Translations under genes and position numbers: made by a program
Source: Excoecaria cochinchinensis
Lineage: Eukaryota > Streptophyta > Magnoliopsida > Malpighiales > Euphorbiaceae
Direction of reading: 5' to 3'
Assembly: GCA_947683425.1 (NCBI GenBank)
Contig: CANTUQ010000004.1
Span: forward strand, 4,936,001 to 5,000,000
Length of the DNA stretch: 64,000 nt
In this document: positions 23,119 through 33,043 of the stretch, piece after piece
How positions within the stretch are numbered: position 1 is the stretch's first letter
Layout of the letters: each line of letters opens with the position of its first letter
The notes under the pieces: generated by a model
What the model was told of the DNA's origin: nothing
The model's input: the letters and a program-made list of their open reading frames with translations, nothing else
Databases searched by the model: none

Positions 23119-23400
23119 AGGTAGGGTCGCACTCGTGACAGAGGCGAAACTCGCCCCACGTCGCCCACGCAGCACACTGGTGCTCGTGAAAGGCAAGTAG
23201 GAAGGGTCTCTGTCATGCTCGCGATAGATACTGGACATTAGCTTTATCTCAATTGTGCTCGGAGGCACGCTCACGATGGAGCTCGATCCAATGGAAGCTT
23301 GGCCTACCGAGCTCTCTATCGCGTTCGCGATAGAGGGCTCCTCAGCACTCACTCGACCATCCCGCTCTCTGTCGTGCTCATAACAGAAGCGAGATTTCGC
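23119..23400 (-). repeat. GC-rich palindrome array in E LTR
   Basis: It contains decayed and intact modules of the A-type core. The best is CTCTATCGCG-TT-CGCGATAGAG near 23311-23332; others, such as GTCGCACTCGTGAC near 23126, carry mismatches. Its start is about 205 bp from the CTATCCACT palindrome, as in the other families. Confidence 0.7.
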
Positions 23401-24245
23401 CAAGAATTCCTCTTTCCTATGATTCACTCCAAACCCAACATCTCAAAACCACTCATTCAAGTAATACCATGATAATCCATCATTCAAATACATTTCAAAA
23501 ACATGCCATTAATCATAGTACACTCAATTTACACTAATTATAAACAAGAATTTAAGCTTGAAACACCTAAAGAAGCACAAAGATATCAAAACCAGAATTT
23601 GTAAAAATTATGCAATTTCCTTTATACTTCACACACATATCACTACAACTCTAACATTTCAACCCAACAACTCAACTCAATTAAGCACATGCATTTAAAC
23701 ATAAGTAACATTCAATTTTCAAAAATTCATACACTCAAATATCAGATCCGAGAAAGAGGGTAAAATGACTCCCAAATCTCTTGAAGCTTCAAAATCCACT
23801 CTTCTTCAAGATACCACTTTCTCTTTACCCTTACTCTTCCTCTTATCTTCAGATTCTTGCACAAATTAACCCAAAACAATCTCATCAACCCAAAACCCAA
23901 AACTAAAAGTCAAAGCAAAATGGGGATAAATTCAAACAACCAAACTTACCTCTTGAAACCAGCTCTTAACCTCATAAAATCCAACTTAAAGCTTAAATAA
24001 CACCATTGAAGGAGGAAGTTAGAGCAAGAAATGAAAAAAAGAAGAAGAAGAAGAACCCACAAGGGAAAAGAGGAGAACGGGAAACCAAGAGCAAGCAAAA
24101 ATCATATTTTTCCCTGTGACGGGCACCGAACCCCGGGGCGCCCCGAACGCCCGCCTTTAGGGCGATCAAGAGAGCTTCATAAAACTTGTAAAAAATTACA
24201 AGTGCGTCCATTTTGTGCATCAAGGAGGTTTCTTGGAGTCGCCAC

Positions 24246-24500
24246 CCAATAGAACATTGGAAAAGGTCGTCTAGCCTCAGTGAGCCTAAGACAGCACTGC
24301 TATGTCCATTTTGGATAAGCCAGAGGGGTCTTGGAGGCCCCATCCTAATAGAACATTAGGATGGCCCTCTCGCCTTGTGGAGCCTAGGACTATGCAAGTT
24401 GGGCCTTTTTCGGGACACAAGAGGTGTTTTGGAGGCCCCATCCCAATAGAACATTGAGGTGGCCCTCTCGCCTCATTGAGCCCAAAGACCAGAGAAGGTT
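24246..24500 (-). repeat. Tandem hairpin modules in C LTR
   Basis: Three units begin CCAAT-AGAAC-ATTGG (24246-24260), CCTAAT-AGAAC-ATTAGG (24344-24360) and CCCAAT-AGAAC-ATTGAG (24442-24458). The second and third units continue with a GGCCCTCTCGCCT block. Stem bases change in pairs between units 1 and 2 while the loop is constant. The same hairpin is in LTRs B0, B and D. Confidence 0.7.
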
Positions 24501-25339
24501 CGGGACTTCCCATTTATTCATACCTTGGTTAAGTTTATAATTGAGTTTTGAATTTAGCGTTTCATCCCATTTCTCATTCAATTTAAATGCAGTAATTTAA
24601 CGCGCATGTCAATCACATAATGAAAGCGATAAATAAAGTAAATAAAAGTACAATAAATTATAACAAAACTAGGGGCGGAATACAATCCCCATTGTAAATA
24701 AAATCCAAATCATACATAAAATGGGTTATTTGTTAAGGATGAGGACATTGGTCCTCGCATGCTCTTAAAAAAATGTGTTAAAGGTGATGGTTTATTTAGG
24801 TGTAAAAAACTAGGACATTAGTCCCATTTTATTAGAAAAAGTTCCAAGTTAATTTAATAGAAATATTTTTGTGATTTTCTTTTTAGCACGCCTAAAAATA
24901 AATAAATTTATTACATATTACATAATGAAATAAATAAATCCAAAATAATGAAAAACAATAAAAATGACAGATGACTCCCAAATAGTATCTTTAAATCTTC
25001 ATGGGCTCCCACTTGCCATTGAAAAAAACTCACACATAAAAAAATGAGTATTGAAATAAAAAAATACAAATAAAAATGATGTTAGTAACAAAGAATAAAT
25101 TTAAATATTCAACAAAAAAAATGAATTAAAATAAATAAAAATGCATCATGTATGACAAATCAATTAAATGACATAATAAAAATATGCAACTTATCATAAT
25201 AATTCAACATGCATAAAAAAAAACACAAATGATAACAAGAATAAACTCACTATGCATGAAAACATAAATAATAATAAAAATAAAATTCAATATGCATACA
25301 AAGCATAAATGATAACAAGAATAAACTCATCATGCATGA

Positions 25340-25351
25340 AAACATAAACAA

Positions 25352-25401
<50 letters not shown>

Positions 25402-25560
25402 GTAGTAACAATAGATAATGATAATAAGAGTAATAGTAATAATAACAATAATAAACAATACTAACAAAAAAATAAAAATAATAATAGTAATAATGATAGT
25501 AATAATATATAATAATGATAATAATAATAATCACAATAATAATAATAATGAAACAAAAGT
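25340..25560. repeat. AAT/ATT microsatellite in C 3' LTR
   Basis: A pure AAT run (25352-25400) plus interrupted AAT, AAC and AGT stretches; long Ile-, Tyr- or Asn-rich frames over it are translation artefacts. Confidence 0.9.
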
Positions 25561-26826
25561 AATAATGATGTTAACAATAACAATAATAATAATAATAAAC
25601 AATAATAATAAAGAAAATGAACAATCAATAATAAGAAAGATGAACAATCAAGCAATCAAAAATAAAAGAAATAATAAAAACAAAGCATGTTAAATAATAA
25701 TACTAATAATAATAACATGTGAACAAAAGTAATGATAATAATAATAAAAATAACAATAAAAGATGAACAATCAAATAAATATACAAGAATAAAATAAAAT
25801 ATACTAAGAACATCAAATTACATAACTAAACCACATAAATAATAAAATACAATAAAAGATTTAAAAATCTACATGATGACTAATTAATTGTAAATAAAAA
25901 TTAAATTAAAAATTGAGCCAAGAATGCTAACCCTCAAAATTTGATGTGATGAATGAAGGTAAGTGATTAATCTCCTTATCTTGATTTGTAAGAATGATAT
26001 TAGAAAAATAAAATATTGAAGAGAAATTTTATCTTAAGAACAAATAATTAATTTATTTGTCTCAAAATAAAAATTGTTAAATAAGAAGGAAGAAAATTCC
26101 CAAGAACAAAAATTGTTCTTTTTTCCTTAAGAATTAACTTAGGAAAATCCTTTAGAAAATTGAGAGAATTTGTTCTTGAAGAAGAAGAAGAAGAAAATCT
26201 TTTTTCTAAAGAAAATCCTCCCTAATTCTCTCTCTAAAAATAATTTTATACCTCCCCAAAAAATCAGATTTTTCATGAAAAAATTAAAATCAATTTAATT
26301 TTGATAACCACAAAAAACTGATAAATTTGAAAGGTTTAGAATCCAAAATGTTTTAGAATTAAATTCTATGAAAAAAATGAAGAAAAAAGCATTAAAAATG
26401 AAGAAAAAAGGCAAAAAATTGGTGGAGGGGCGAATCCGCGCGCACAGGTTTGAGCGACGCCCGTTGCTGCGTGCGTGACGCACAGGCCGTCGCTCGCACA
26501 CAGCGCTTGCGCTGGGTGCTACACGTCGCCCAGCGCGCGGGCGAGCGTGCCCTGCGCGCTGGGGCACTGCCGCACCCCCGACACTCGCAAAATTTATTTA
26601 TTTATTTATTACAATTTTTCTAAAAAACTATAATTTCAAAACATACCATTTTTGTCTCAAAATAATTTTTTAAAATATTTTTAAAATACATTTTTATTTA
26701 TTTCTAATAAATCAATTTTGTAAGGAAATCATCACTTCCAACTTACATTTTTGCCTATAAACAGGCACACATAATTTCATCATTGGGTACTCCTGATCTT
26801 GGCTGCTCTGGGATCCAGTGTCTACA

Positions 26827-28789
26827 GTTGCCCCCAATTTTGGGGGGGCTAGTGCATGGGTGCCTAGGTGAGCCAAAATTCAGGAAAGGGAAAGAAGCGC
26901 GTACCTGAGGCTTCTTCCTACCTGCTGCCACGAGAATCATCTCTTTAAGTCACCATCTAGACTGTTGAGCAATTGTCATCCTTCTGGGTTGCACCGAGCC
27001 TACTACAGACTTACGAAGTGCGAAAATTGCTCTCCTGAGCTGTACCGAGCTTGCTCCAAACTCACAAAGTGCGAATGCCATCCTTAGATGGTGATGCGCC
27101 GAGTCACTGACAAAACTACAAAATGCAGGAAATGTCCTCCTCAGAGGACTTCACCGAGTCTGCTCCAGCCTACTAAAAGTGCAGGTACCATCCGTAGATG
27201 GCGATGTGTCAAGTCGCTGATAAGACTACTAAACGCAGGAAATGTCCTCCTCAGAGGACTGCACCGAGTCTGCTCCAGACTACTAAAAGTGCAGGTGCCA
27301 TTTGCAAATGGCGATGCGCCGAGTCGCTGACAAGACTACAAAACGCAGGAAATGTCCTCCTCAGAGGACTGCACTGAGTCTGCTCCAGAGTACTAAAAGT
27401 GCAAGTGTCATCTGCAGATAACGATGCGTCAAGTCATTGACAAGACTACAAAATGCAGGAAATGTTCTCCTTAGAGGATTGCACCGAGTCTGCTCCAGAC
27501 TACTAAAAGTGCAGGCATCCTCGTGGATTGAAAGGATTTGGAATATCTTAGAAGAAGTTCAATGCTTCAAAGGATAATGTTCCAAGAGACTGAGACTACC
27601 TTGGAAGAAGCACTCAAAGATAATGCTCCGAAAAGACTAAAAATGCCTTGGAGAAAGGATTTATAGATAATGCCTCTAAGGGCTCACATGATTTCAACTT
27701 GTGGGGTCTTCATCTTATCGAAGCTGTCCCTCAGTTTGGACTTTTCCTGCAAAGTCATTGGCACAAATGTATATACAAAAGATTGTGTGTGCAAGTGTGA
27801 ATGATCTTATGCAGATGCTTGCTAAAGAACGGTATGCAATGCATGCAAAAATAGATAGACCATGTCCTAGGTGATTAGGGGTCCATTGAGGATATGTCTT
27901 GGCTGCTCGCCTTGTACGATGCCCCCTGATGATCTAGAGGTATCATCTTGGCTTATGGACACTGACCCGTAAACCTTTCAAAGAGATCTGACCCGTGTGC
28001 ATCTTTGCCCCCCGGTCAATGATCATACGCCCAGGATTTTGACTCATATCCCGAATTATGCATTACCTGACTGAAGGAAGATCATCTGAAGTAATGTTGC
28101 CTTATCGCTCCAGGCATCGAAAGTCATTATTTTTAAGGTAGTGCGTCCCTTGTGGATTTTTACACTAGCTTTTCTTTGTGGGAAATACGTCCCTTGTGGG
28201 ATTTTCATATAACCCTTTGCCTAATTTTTGCTGGAATGGACCCAACCCAATCCAGCGGCTTTTATTTATTTTACTTTTTTTTGTAGGGCAGACTGCCTGT
28301 TTCCAGGTTTTCACCCTGCCCTTTGGCCTAACTTTTGCTTTGAGAGCCAGTCACGGTTTTCAACTCTAACAGCCTTTTTTTTCGGTGCGGCTACAAGAGA
28401 AGTGAAGGCTATTATCGAAACCTCCCCTAAGGGTGATCAGCACACATCCACTTAGACCCTTTTCGATGACAATGATTAGACCATAGTTATTAGATAAATA
28501 AATGATATATTTTTTTTAAGACAGAACTAAAAACCAATGAAAATGCAAACTGAATTCTTTTATTTATTGCAAAATTGTGTACATCTCTATATGATTTCAT
28601 CATACATGATCCTCATTTGGCAATAATTCAAATTCATAAGACTACATCTAATCTCGGAATAGATCTTATAAGCATCAAACTCCTGTTATCAATCATCCTT
28701 CTCGGGTTTTCTCGATTGAACATTTTCTCTTGGCCCTTAACTTTTGGCCAGGATGCCTTTTTTCAGTTTTCACCCTGACAGGGCGCCCA
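26827..28789 (-). mobile_element. Element C 3' untranslated region, distal part
   Basis: On the minus strand this is the stretch between the integrase stop and the 3' LTR. A G-rich polypurine tract (26827-26848, read as a G run and GGGGGCAAC on the minus strand) precedes the LTR. It contains the tandem array at 27066-27530. A block at 28138-28370 recurs at 36947-37175 in element D. No coding sequence was recognised. Solo LTR J separates it from the integrase. Confidence 0.75.
27066..27530 (-). repeat. Tandem array of about 110-bp units in C 3' UTR
   Basis: Roughly four units of about 110 bp occur with boundaries near 27066, 27182, 27292, 27402 and 27512. Each contains GCAGGAAATGTCCTCCTCAG, a CCGAGTCTGCTCCAGACTAC stretch and GATGGCGATGCG. 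The inverted pair CCTCCTCAGAGGA within a unit is palindromic. Tat/Ogre elements are known to carry such hypervariable tandem repeats ahead of the 3' LTR. Confidence 0.8.
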
Positions 28790-29811
28790 TGTAACAACCC
28801 AAAAAGGGCCTAGTCGGAAATTGCATGCAATTGGGACATTTGAGGGTATTTCGATAATTTAGTTAGTGGAATTGGAGTTAATTGAGGACCAAATTACAAA
28901 GAATTAAAGTGTTAAAAAGGAAATAATTATTTTAGTGACCAAGAGGTAATTGTCAAGGATTTAAGTGGGATTTACCAAAGATGAAAGTGAAATAAGTTAA
29001 GATTTTTTTTATTGGACCAATAAGATAATGACAAGTGGCTTAGTGGGTAGAGCATTAATTGTGGAAAGAGAGAGAAGGAAAAGAAGAGAGAGGGAATGGC
29101 AGATTTTCCTTATTCCCATTCCTGCCCTCTTCTCCTCTTCCCGTTCTCTCTTTTTCTTTCTTTTTCCCGTTTCTTGCTCTTCCTCTCCTAGTTATGTGTG
29201 AGTTGGAGTTGATTTGGTAGAGATAGGAAGCAAGATTGAAGAGGTAAGTGGTTAAGTTTTTGGTTATGTGTGCTTTGTTCTTCATCTCCTTCTAGTTTTG
29301 CTTTTGATTTTGGATAGTTAGGGTTTTGGTTAAGTGATTTCTAGGTTTGTTTGTGCAAGTCTTTGGTGGCAAGAAGAAGATTAAGGGCAAGGAAAAGATT
29401 GATTCTTGAAGGGTAGTTGATTGAAGCTGCTTTTGAGAGGTTTGGGAGCTTGTTTGCCTTGTTCTCATTTGGATTTGTTTGTATGTTTCATGTTGTAAAT
29501 TTCAAAAATTTTGAGTGTTGTTTTGAGTAAATGCATGTGTTTGTTGAGTAGTGATGAGGATGTAAAATGCTAGTGTTATAGTGATGATTTGTATGGGATG
29601 TTGAAGTGATTTGAGTTTGGCTTTGAGCATGAAGAATTGAGTTAAATTAAATGGTGTAAGGTATGTTTATAAATAATCATGAGCATGTTTAGAATGCATG
29701 TGCTTAGTAATTTGAAGTGGGATGCATGATTGTATGAGTTATTTTGAATGTGAGTTGATTTTGGCATGTAAAACCAGTGTTATTTCTATAAAATTATGGG
29801 TTCTGGGTGTG

Positions 29812-30147
29812 TTACACGGCGGTAAGGGATGGCATACCGCCGTGTAAACCTATTCTGTCCTTGTGTTTATGGCTTGCCATCCTGCCACACGACGGTAACA
29901 TCGTTTCATACCGCCGTGTAACATGTTAAACGACGGTAGGGATAGTACATACCGCCGTGTAACTGGCCTCTGTTTCCCTTTAAGTGTTGGTCTTTCCACA
30001 CGGCAGTCAGGGATTTCTCTACCACTGTGTGGGGTGACTTACATGGCGGTAAGGTACCTCCATGCCGCTGTGTAAGCCTCTTCTGTTTTTGAAGTTTTAT
30101 TTCGAAATGTTACGCGGCTGTGTTTAATTTGTATACCGCTGTGTAAG
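29812..30147 (+). repeat. Array of six inverted-repeat modules in J LTR
   Basis: Six hairpins of about 36 bp have arms based on TTACACGGCGGTA and TACCGCCGTGTAA with loops of about 10-14 bp: 29812-29847, 29886-29921, 29925-29962, 29996-30032, 30039-30075 and 30109-30147. Several changes occur on both arms together (CCACACGGCAG with ...CACTGTGTGG). The sequence is unrelated to the A and H palindromes but the place in the LTR is the same. Confidence 0.75.
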
Positions 30148-30355
30148 ACCTATTTTTCAAACTTTATTTTTTTGTAATCCTTTGCATGGTTTCTCGGTAC
30201 TGCATGGTCTATGTCTTTGTTTTTGCCTTGCAAGTATTATTGCTCTAATTTGTCTGAATGATTAAGGAAATGGTAGTGTTTTGACTCTGGTTCTTGTATT
30301 GATTAGTGATATGTTTGAGAGAGTGAGTTGAGCCTAAAGTGTTATAGTAGTGGAT

Positions 30356-30557
30356 AGATAAGCATACTTATTTAGGGATATAAGAGTGCAGCTGCCTATG
30401 TAGGCCCCGTTTGGGTCGTTCGGCCGACCTTCGAGATGGTCATTTTTCATGCAGTGATAAAATGTTTTGAGACTACGATCTCCCTTATTTTTGATAAAAC
30501 TCGGTGTAGTGTGTGATTGAGGTTTCAGTCTATCACTTTGATACTGTTCGCAGTATC
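30356..30557 (+). promoter_or_regulatory. Hairpin chain in J LTR
   Basis: In element orientation: AGTGGATAG, then ATAAG-CATA-CTTAT (30358-30371), GCAGCTGC (30388-30395), GGCCC-CGTTT-GGGTC with one G-U pair (30403-30417), GACC...GGTC (30426-30441), and GATACTG-TTCG-CAGTATC (30540-30557). The order matches E and A read in reverse. Confidence 0.65.
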
Positions 30558-30878
30558 TAGTAGAGTGTAGTGCTCCCGTATCCACAGCTAGTGAGATTCA
30601 GGCTAATGTTTGGGTAGTGTGCGTTTTGTTCAATGTAGTGTTAATGTTTGATGAGTGTCGTGGGATAGTGTTTATTCATATTGTGATTTCAGATATCCAT
30701 TTATTTTCTTGAATTAGTGATTAAGCTATGATTTTTCAGTTATGATTTCGGTATGCTATACACAATTTCTCATGGTTTGCCTCGGTAAGTATTACGGTAT
30801 GTGTATGTAATTGTATCTGCATGACTTATTATATTCTTGTATTGTTCTATGGTTTTCTTTTGTCTTTGTTCCTCCCCA

Positions 30879-30917
30879 CTAAGCATTATCGCTTAGCACG
30901 GGTTCTTTTCCCATGTA
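30879..30917 (+). promoter_or_regulatory. Conserved double hairpin in J LTR
   Basis: CCCCA followed by CTAAGC-ATTATC-GCTTAG (30879-30896), then a weaker stem GCACGGG...CCCATGT with a mismatch. It is the counterpart of 2693-2730 in A. Confidence 0.6.
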
Positions 30918-31296
30918 GGTGGCAGGTTTTTGGTTCGGTTTGAGTCGCGCATCTGTAGGGTCGGCCAATAGGAGTTAGAAGTGTTTTGTTATATTGTATT
31001 TAATCCCTGTATTTTGGATTTGTATTTTGCATCTTTTTGTATATGTACTTTGTTATAAGGATCCCGTTGTAATCTTGCATATGTTTATAATTATTTTTTT
31101 GGTTATAAATGTTTTATTTCTGTTATTGTATGCTTCCGCTGAGTGTATGTATGTATGTTTGTGAGTGAGTGTCTGCGTGGCGCTCTTGTATCCTTCCAGT
31201 GGGGGTATCGGGGTGTTACAGCCCAATTTTAGCAAGGCTGCCTTTTTTCGATTTTCAACTCGCCAGGCATTTATTCTCTTCTTTTTATTTTAGTCT

Positions 31297-32690
31297 TTAG
31301 CCATAGAACCTTTTTAGTCTATCAACATTGACTGGGTCTTTAAATTCATTCCCATCGCTGTCTGCTAAAATTGCTGCTCCTTTTGTTAGTAACTTTTTCA
31401 GCACGAATGGACCTTCCCATGTTGGCCTGAATTTTCCCCGTATGTCTAGCACTCCCAGCCTCATCATCTTAACGACCAAATCCCCTTCTTCCAATGGGTG
31501 CTTTCGTACCTTCTTGTCGAATGACCGAGCTAGCCTTTTCTGATAAACCTGATTGTGATAATAGGCTCGCAACCTATCTTCATCCAACAAATTCAACTGC
31601 AACAATCACTGCTGTGCCCATTCTACCTCTAGAATCTCGGCTTCCATAACTACCCTTAAGGATTTCAGCTCAATTTCAACTGGCAGAACTGCTTCAGTTT
31701 CATATACCAGAGAGAATGGCGTCGCTCCCGTAGAAGTTCTTACTGTGGTTTTATACCCCCATAGTGCAAAAGGTAGTTTTTCTGCTCAGTCTTTATAGCT
31801 CTAAACCATCTTGGCCAATATTCTTTTAACATTCTTGTTCGCTGCTTCAACAGCGCCATTAACCTGAGGTCGGTAAGGAGAAGACTTATGATGCTGGATT
31901 CTATATTTCTGAAGCATCTGTTTAGTTTTCGCTAAGAATTGTACCCCATTATCAGACACAATGTGGTGTGGGAGGCCATATCTACATTTCAAATTCCACT
32001 TGATGAACTTAGCCATGTCCCCGGCATCGACCTTCTTAAAAGATTCAGCTTCGACCCATTTAGTGAAGTAATCAATGGCAACTATGATGAACCTCCCATT
32101 AGAAGCTGTAGGACATATCGCACCTATGATATCTATTCCCCAAGCTGCAAATGGCCATAGAGATGTCAAATTATGTAACTCTGAAACTAGCACATGCCTC
32201 AAATTCGCGTATTGCTAGCATAATTGGCATTGCTCCACATATTTTGAACAATCCGTATCCATTGTGAGCCAATAAAATCCTTGGCGCATGATCTTCTTTG
32301 CGAAGGCTAAGCCATTCATGTGAGCTCCACAAACTCCGGCATGGACCTCTTCCATAACTCTTTTTGCTTCTTTCTCCGCCAAACATCTTAATTGGATACC
32401 ATCAACTTGCCTCTTATACAAAGTGCCATTTACACTGATGAATTGAGTGGATAACTTTCTAATCATTCTTTGGTCTTTCTTAGTGGCTTCTTCTGGAAAA
32501 ATTGATCTTTCCAAATAATTCTGAATATCATAGTACCAAGGGTTTCCATCGGTGACCTCAACCTCCATCACTTGCTCAGTTTCAAAATAAGGCTTTTCCG
32601 CACTAGAGATCAGCACGGGTCTCATAGCAATCCCTGTTGGATTATCCCACATGGACACTAATATCGCGAGAGCATCAACCAATTGATTTT
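31297..32690 (-). pseudogene. Integrase of Tat element C
   Basis: Integrase inserts the cDNA copy into the genome. Reading on the minus strand from about 32690: a zinc-binding HHCC motif (EVHAGVCGAH ... CSKYVEQCQLC, about 32215-32350), then the catalytic core with D (WGIDIIG), D (SDNGVQF) and E (NGAVEAANK) in the spacing of retroviral integrases (31801-32202), then a C-terminal part with the GKFRPTWEGPFVL stretch (31297-31605). All pieces lie in one frame but are cut by in-frame stops, for example near 32212, 31801 and 31606, so it is broken. No chromodomain follows, as usual in Tat elements. The frame ends at 31297, 72 bp from the J insertion. Confidence 0.85.
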
Positions 32691-33043
32691 CATCTCTGGG
32701 GTTGAAGTGAAAAGTGCAAGTCTCAAACTAGCTACTCAACATTCTCAAGTACTTCACGTAAGGCAACAACCTCTCTTCTTTAACTGACCACTCCCCTCTG
32801 ATCTGATGGATTACTAAGGATGAATCTCCAAAGACTTCTACAGTCTTTGCCCCCAGAGCAAGCAGTGCTTCCAATCAAAAGATGCAAGCTTTATATTTTG
32901 CTTCATTATTGGTCGCCTTGTACCTCAACTTCTTGGCTAATGGCAGCTTCTCACCATCCGGGGTCGTAAGAAAAATCCCTGCTCCTGCCCCTTTACTTTT
33001 AACTGCCGCATCGAAGAACAACTGCCACCCTTGTACTGCTATG
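32691..33043 (-). pseudogene. Second (archaeal-type) RNase H domain of element C, split by D
   Basis: The residues WQLFFDAAVKSKGAGAG, then TPDGEKLPLAKKLRYKATNNEAKY, are the start of the additional RNase H domain typical of Tat/Ogre polyproteins. Downstream parts (GDSSLVIHQIRGEW near 32800, RDENQLVDALA near 32690) follow in the same frame after two in-frame stops. Element D was inserted immediately upstream at 33043, separating this domain from the RT/RNase H part at 44588 onward. An open frame now runs across the junction into D LTR sequence; that fusion is accidental. Confidence 0.8.

Larger units (their letters stand above)
22127..24114 (-). mobile_element. Solo LTR E, first part
   Basis: It starts TGTAACACCTCGATACCCCC, the outer end seen in A, H and J, and continues at 52774-53067, making about 2.28 kb in all. 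The target duplication is AATAC (22122-22126) versus AATAG (53068-53072); an uninterrupted F LTR has AATAG at this place. No PBS, PPT or internal region is attached, so it is a solo LTR. It carries a double hairpin (22504-22538), hairpin chain (22766-22925) and GC-rich palindromes (23119-23400). Element C was inserted at 24114. Confidence 0.85.
24115..26826 (-). mobile_element. Element C, 3' LTR (2712 bp, Tat type)
   Basis: It runs from TGTGACGGGC (24115) to GTGTCTACA (26826) and matches the LTR at 50116-52773 over its length, including ATT microsatellites and the GC-rich block near its end. The left flank is TTCCC and the right flank of the element is TTTCC, an imperfect target duplication. 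Near 24246-24500 are three tandem modules of about 100 bp, each with a hairpin around the loop AGAAC. Confidence 0.9.
28790..31220 (+). mobile_element. Solo LTR J (2431 bp)
   Basis: It runs from TGTAACAACCC (28790) to GGGGTGTTACA (31220), flanked by the perfect 5-bp duplication GCCCA (28785-28789 and 31221-31225). Its end, read in reverse, matches the outer ends of A, E and H (TGTAACACCCCGATACCCCC). There is no internal region, so it is a solo LTR. It carries a distinct palindrome array (29812-30147), hairpin chain (30356-30557) and double hairpin (30879 to about 30917). It landed just downstream of the integrase of element C. Confidence 0.92.

Noticed and set aside
24110..24114. Perfect target duplication for element C
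   Set aside because: The flanks are TTCCC and TTTCC; they are compatible with a mutated duplication in a pyrimidine-rich site but cannot be called perfect.
28178..28455. Small frames in the C 3' UTR and the similar region of D at 36818-37165
   Set aside because: The shared block is conserved as DNA between two 3' UTRs, frames are not kept open in the same way, and no domain is recognisable.
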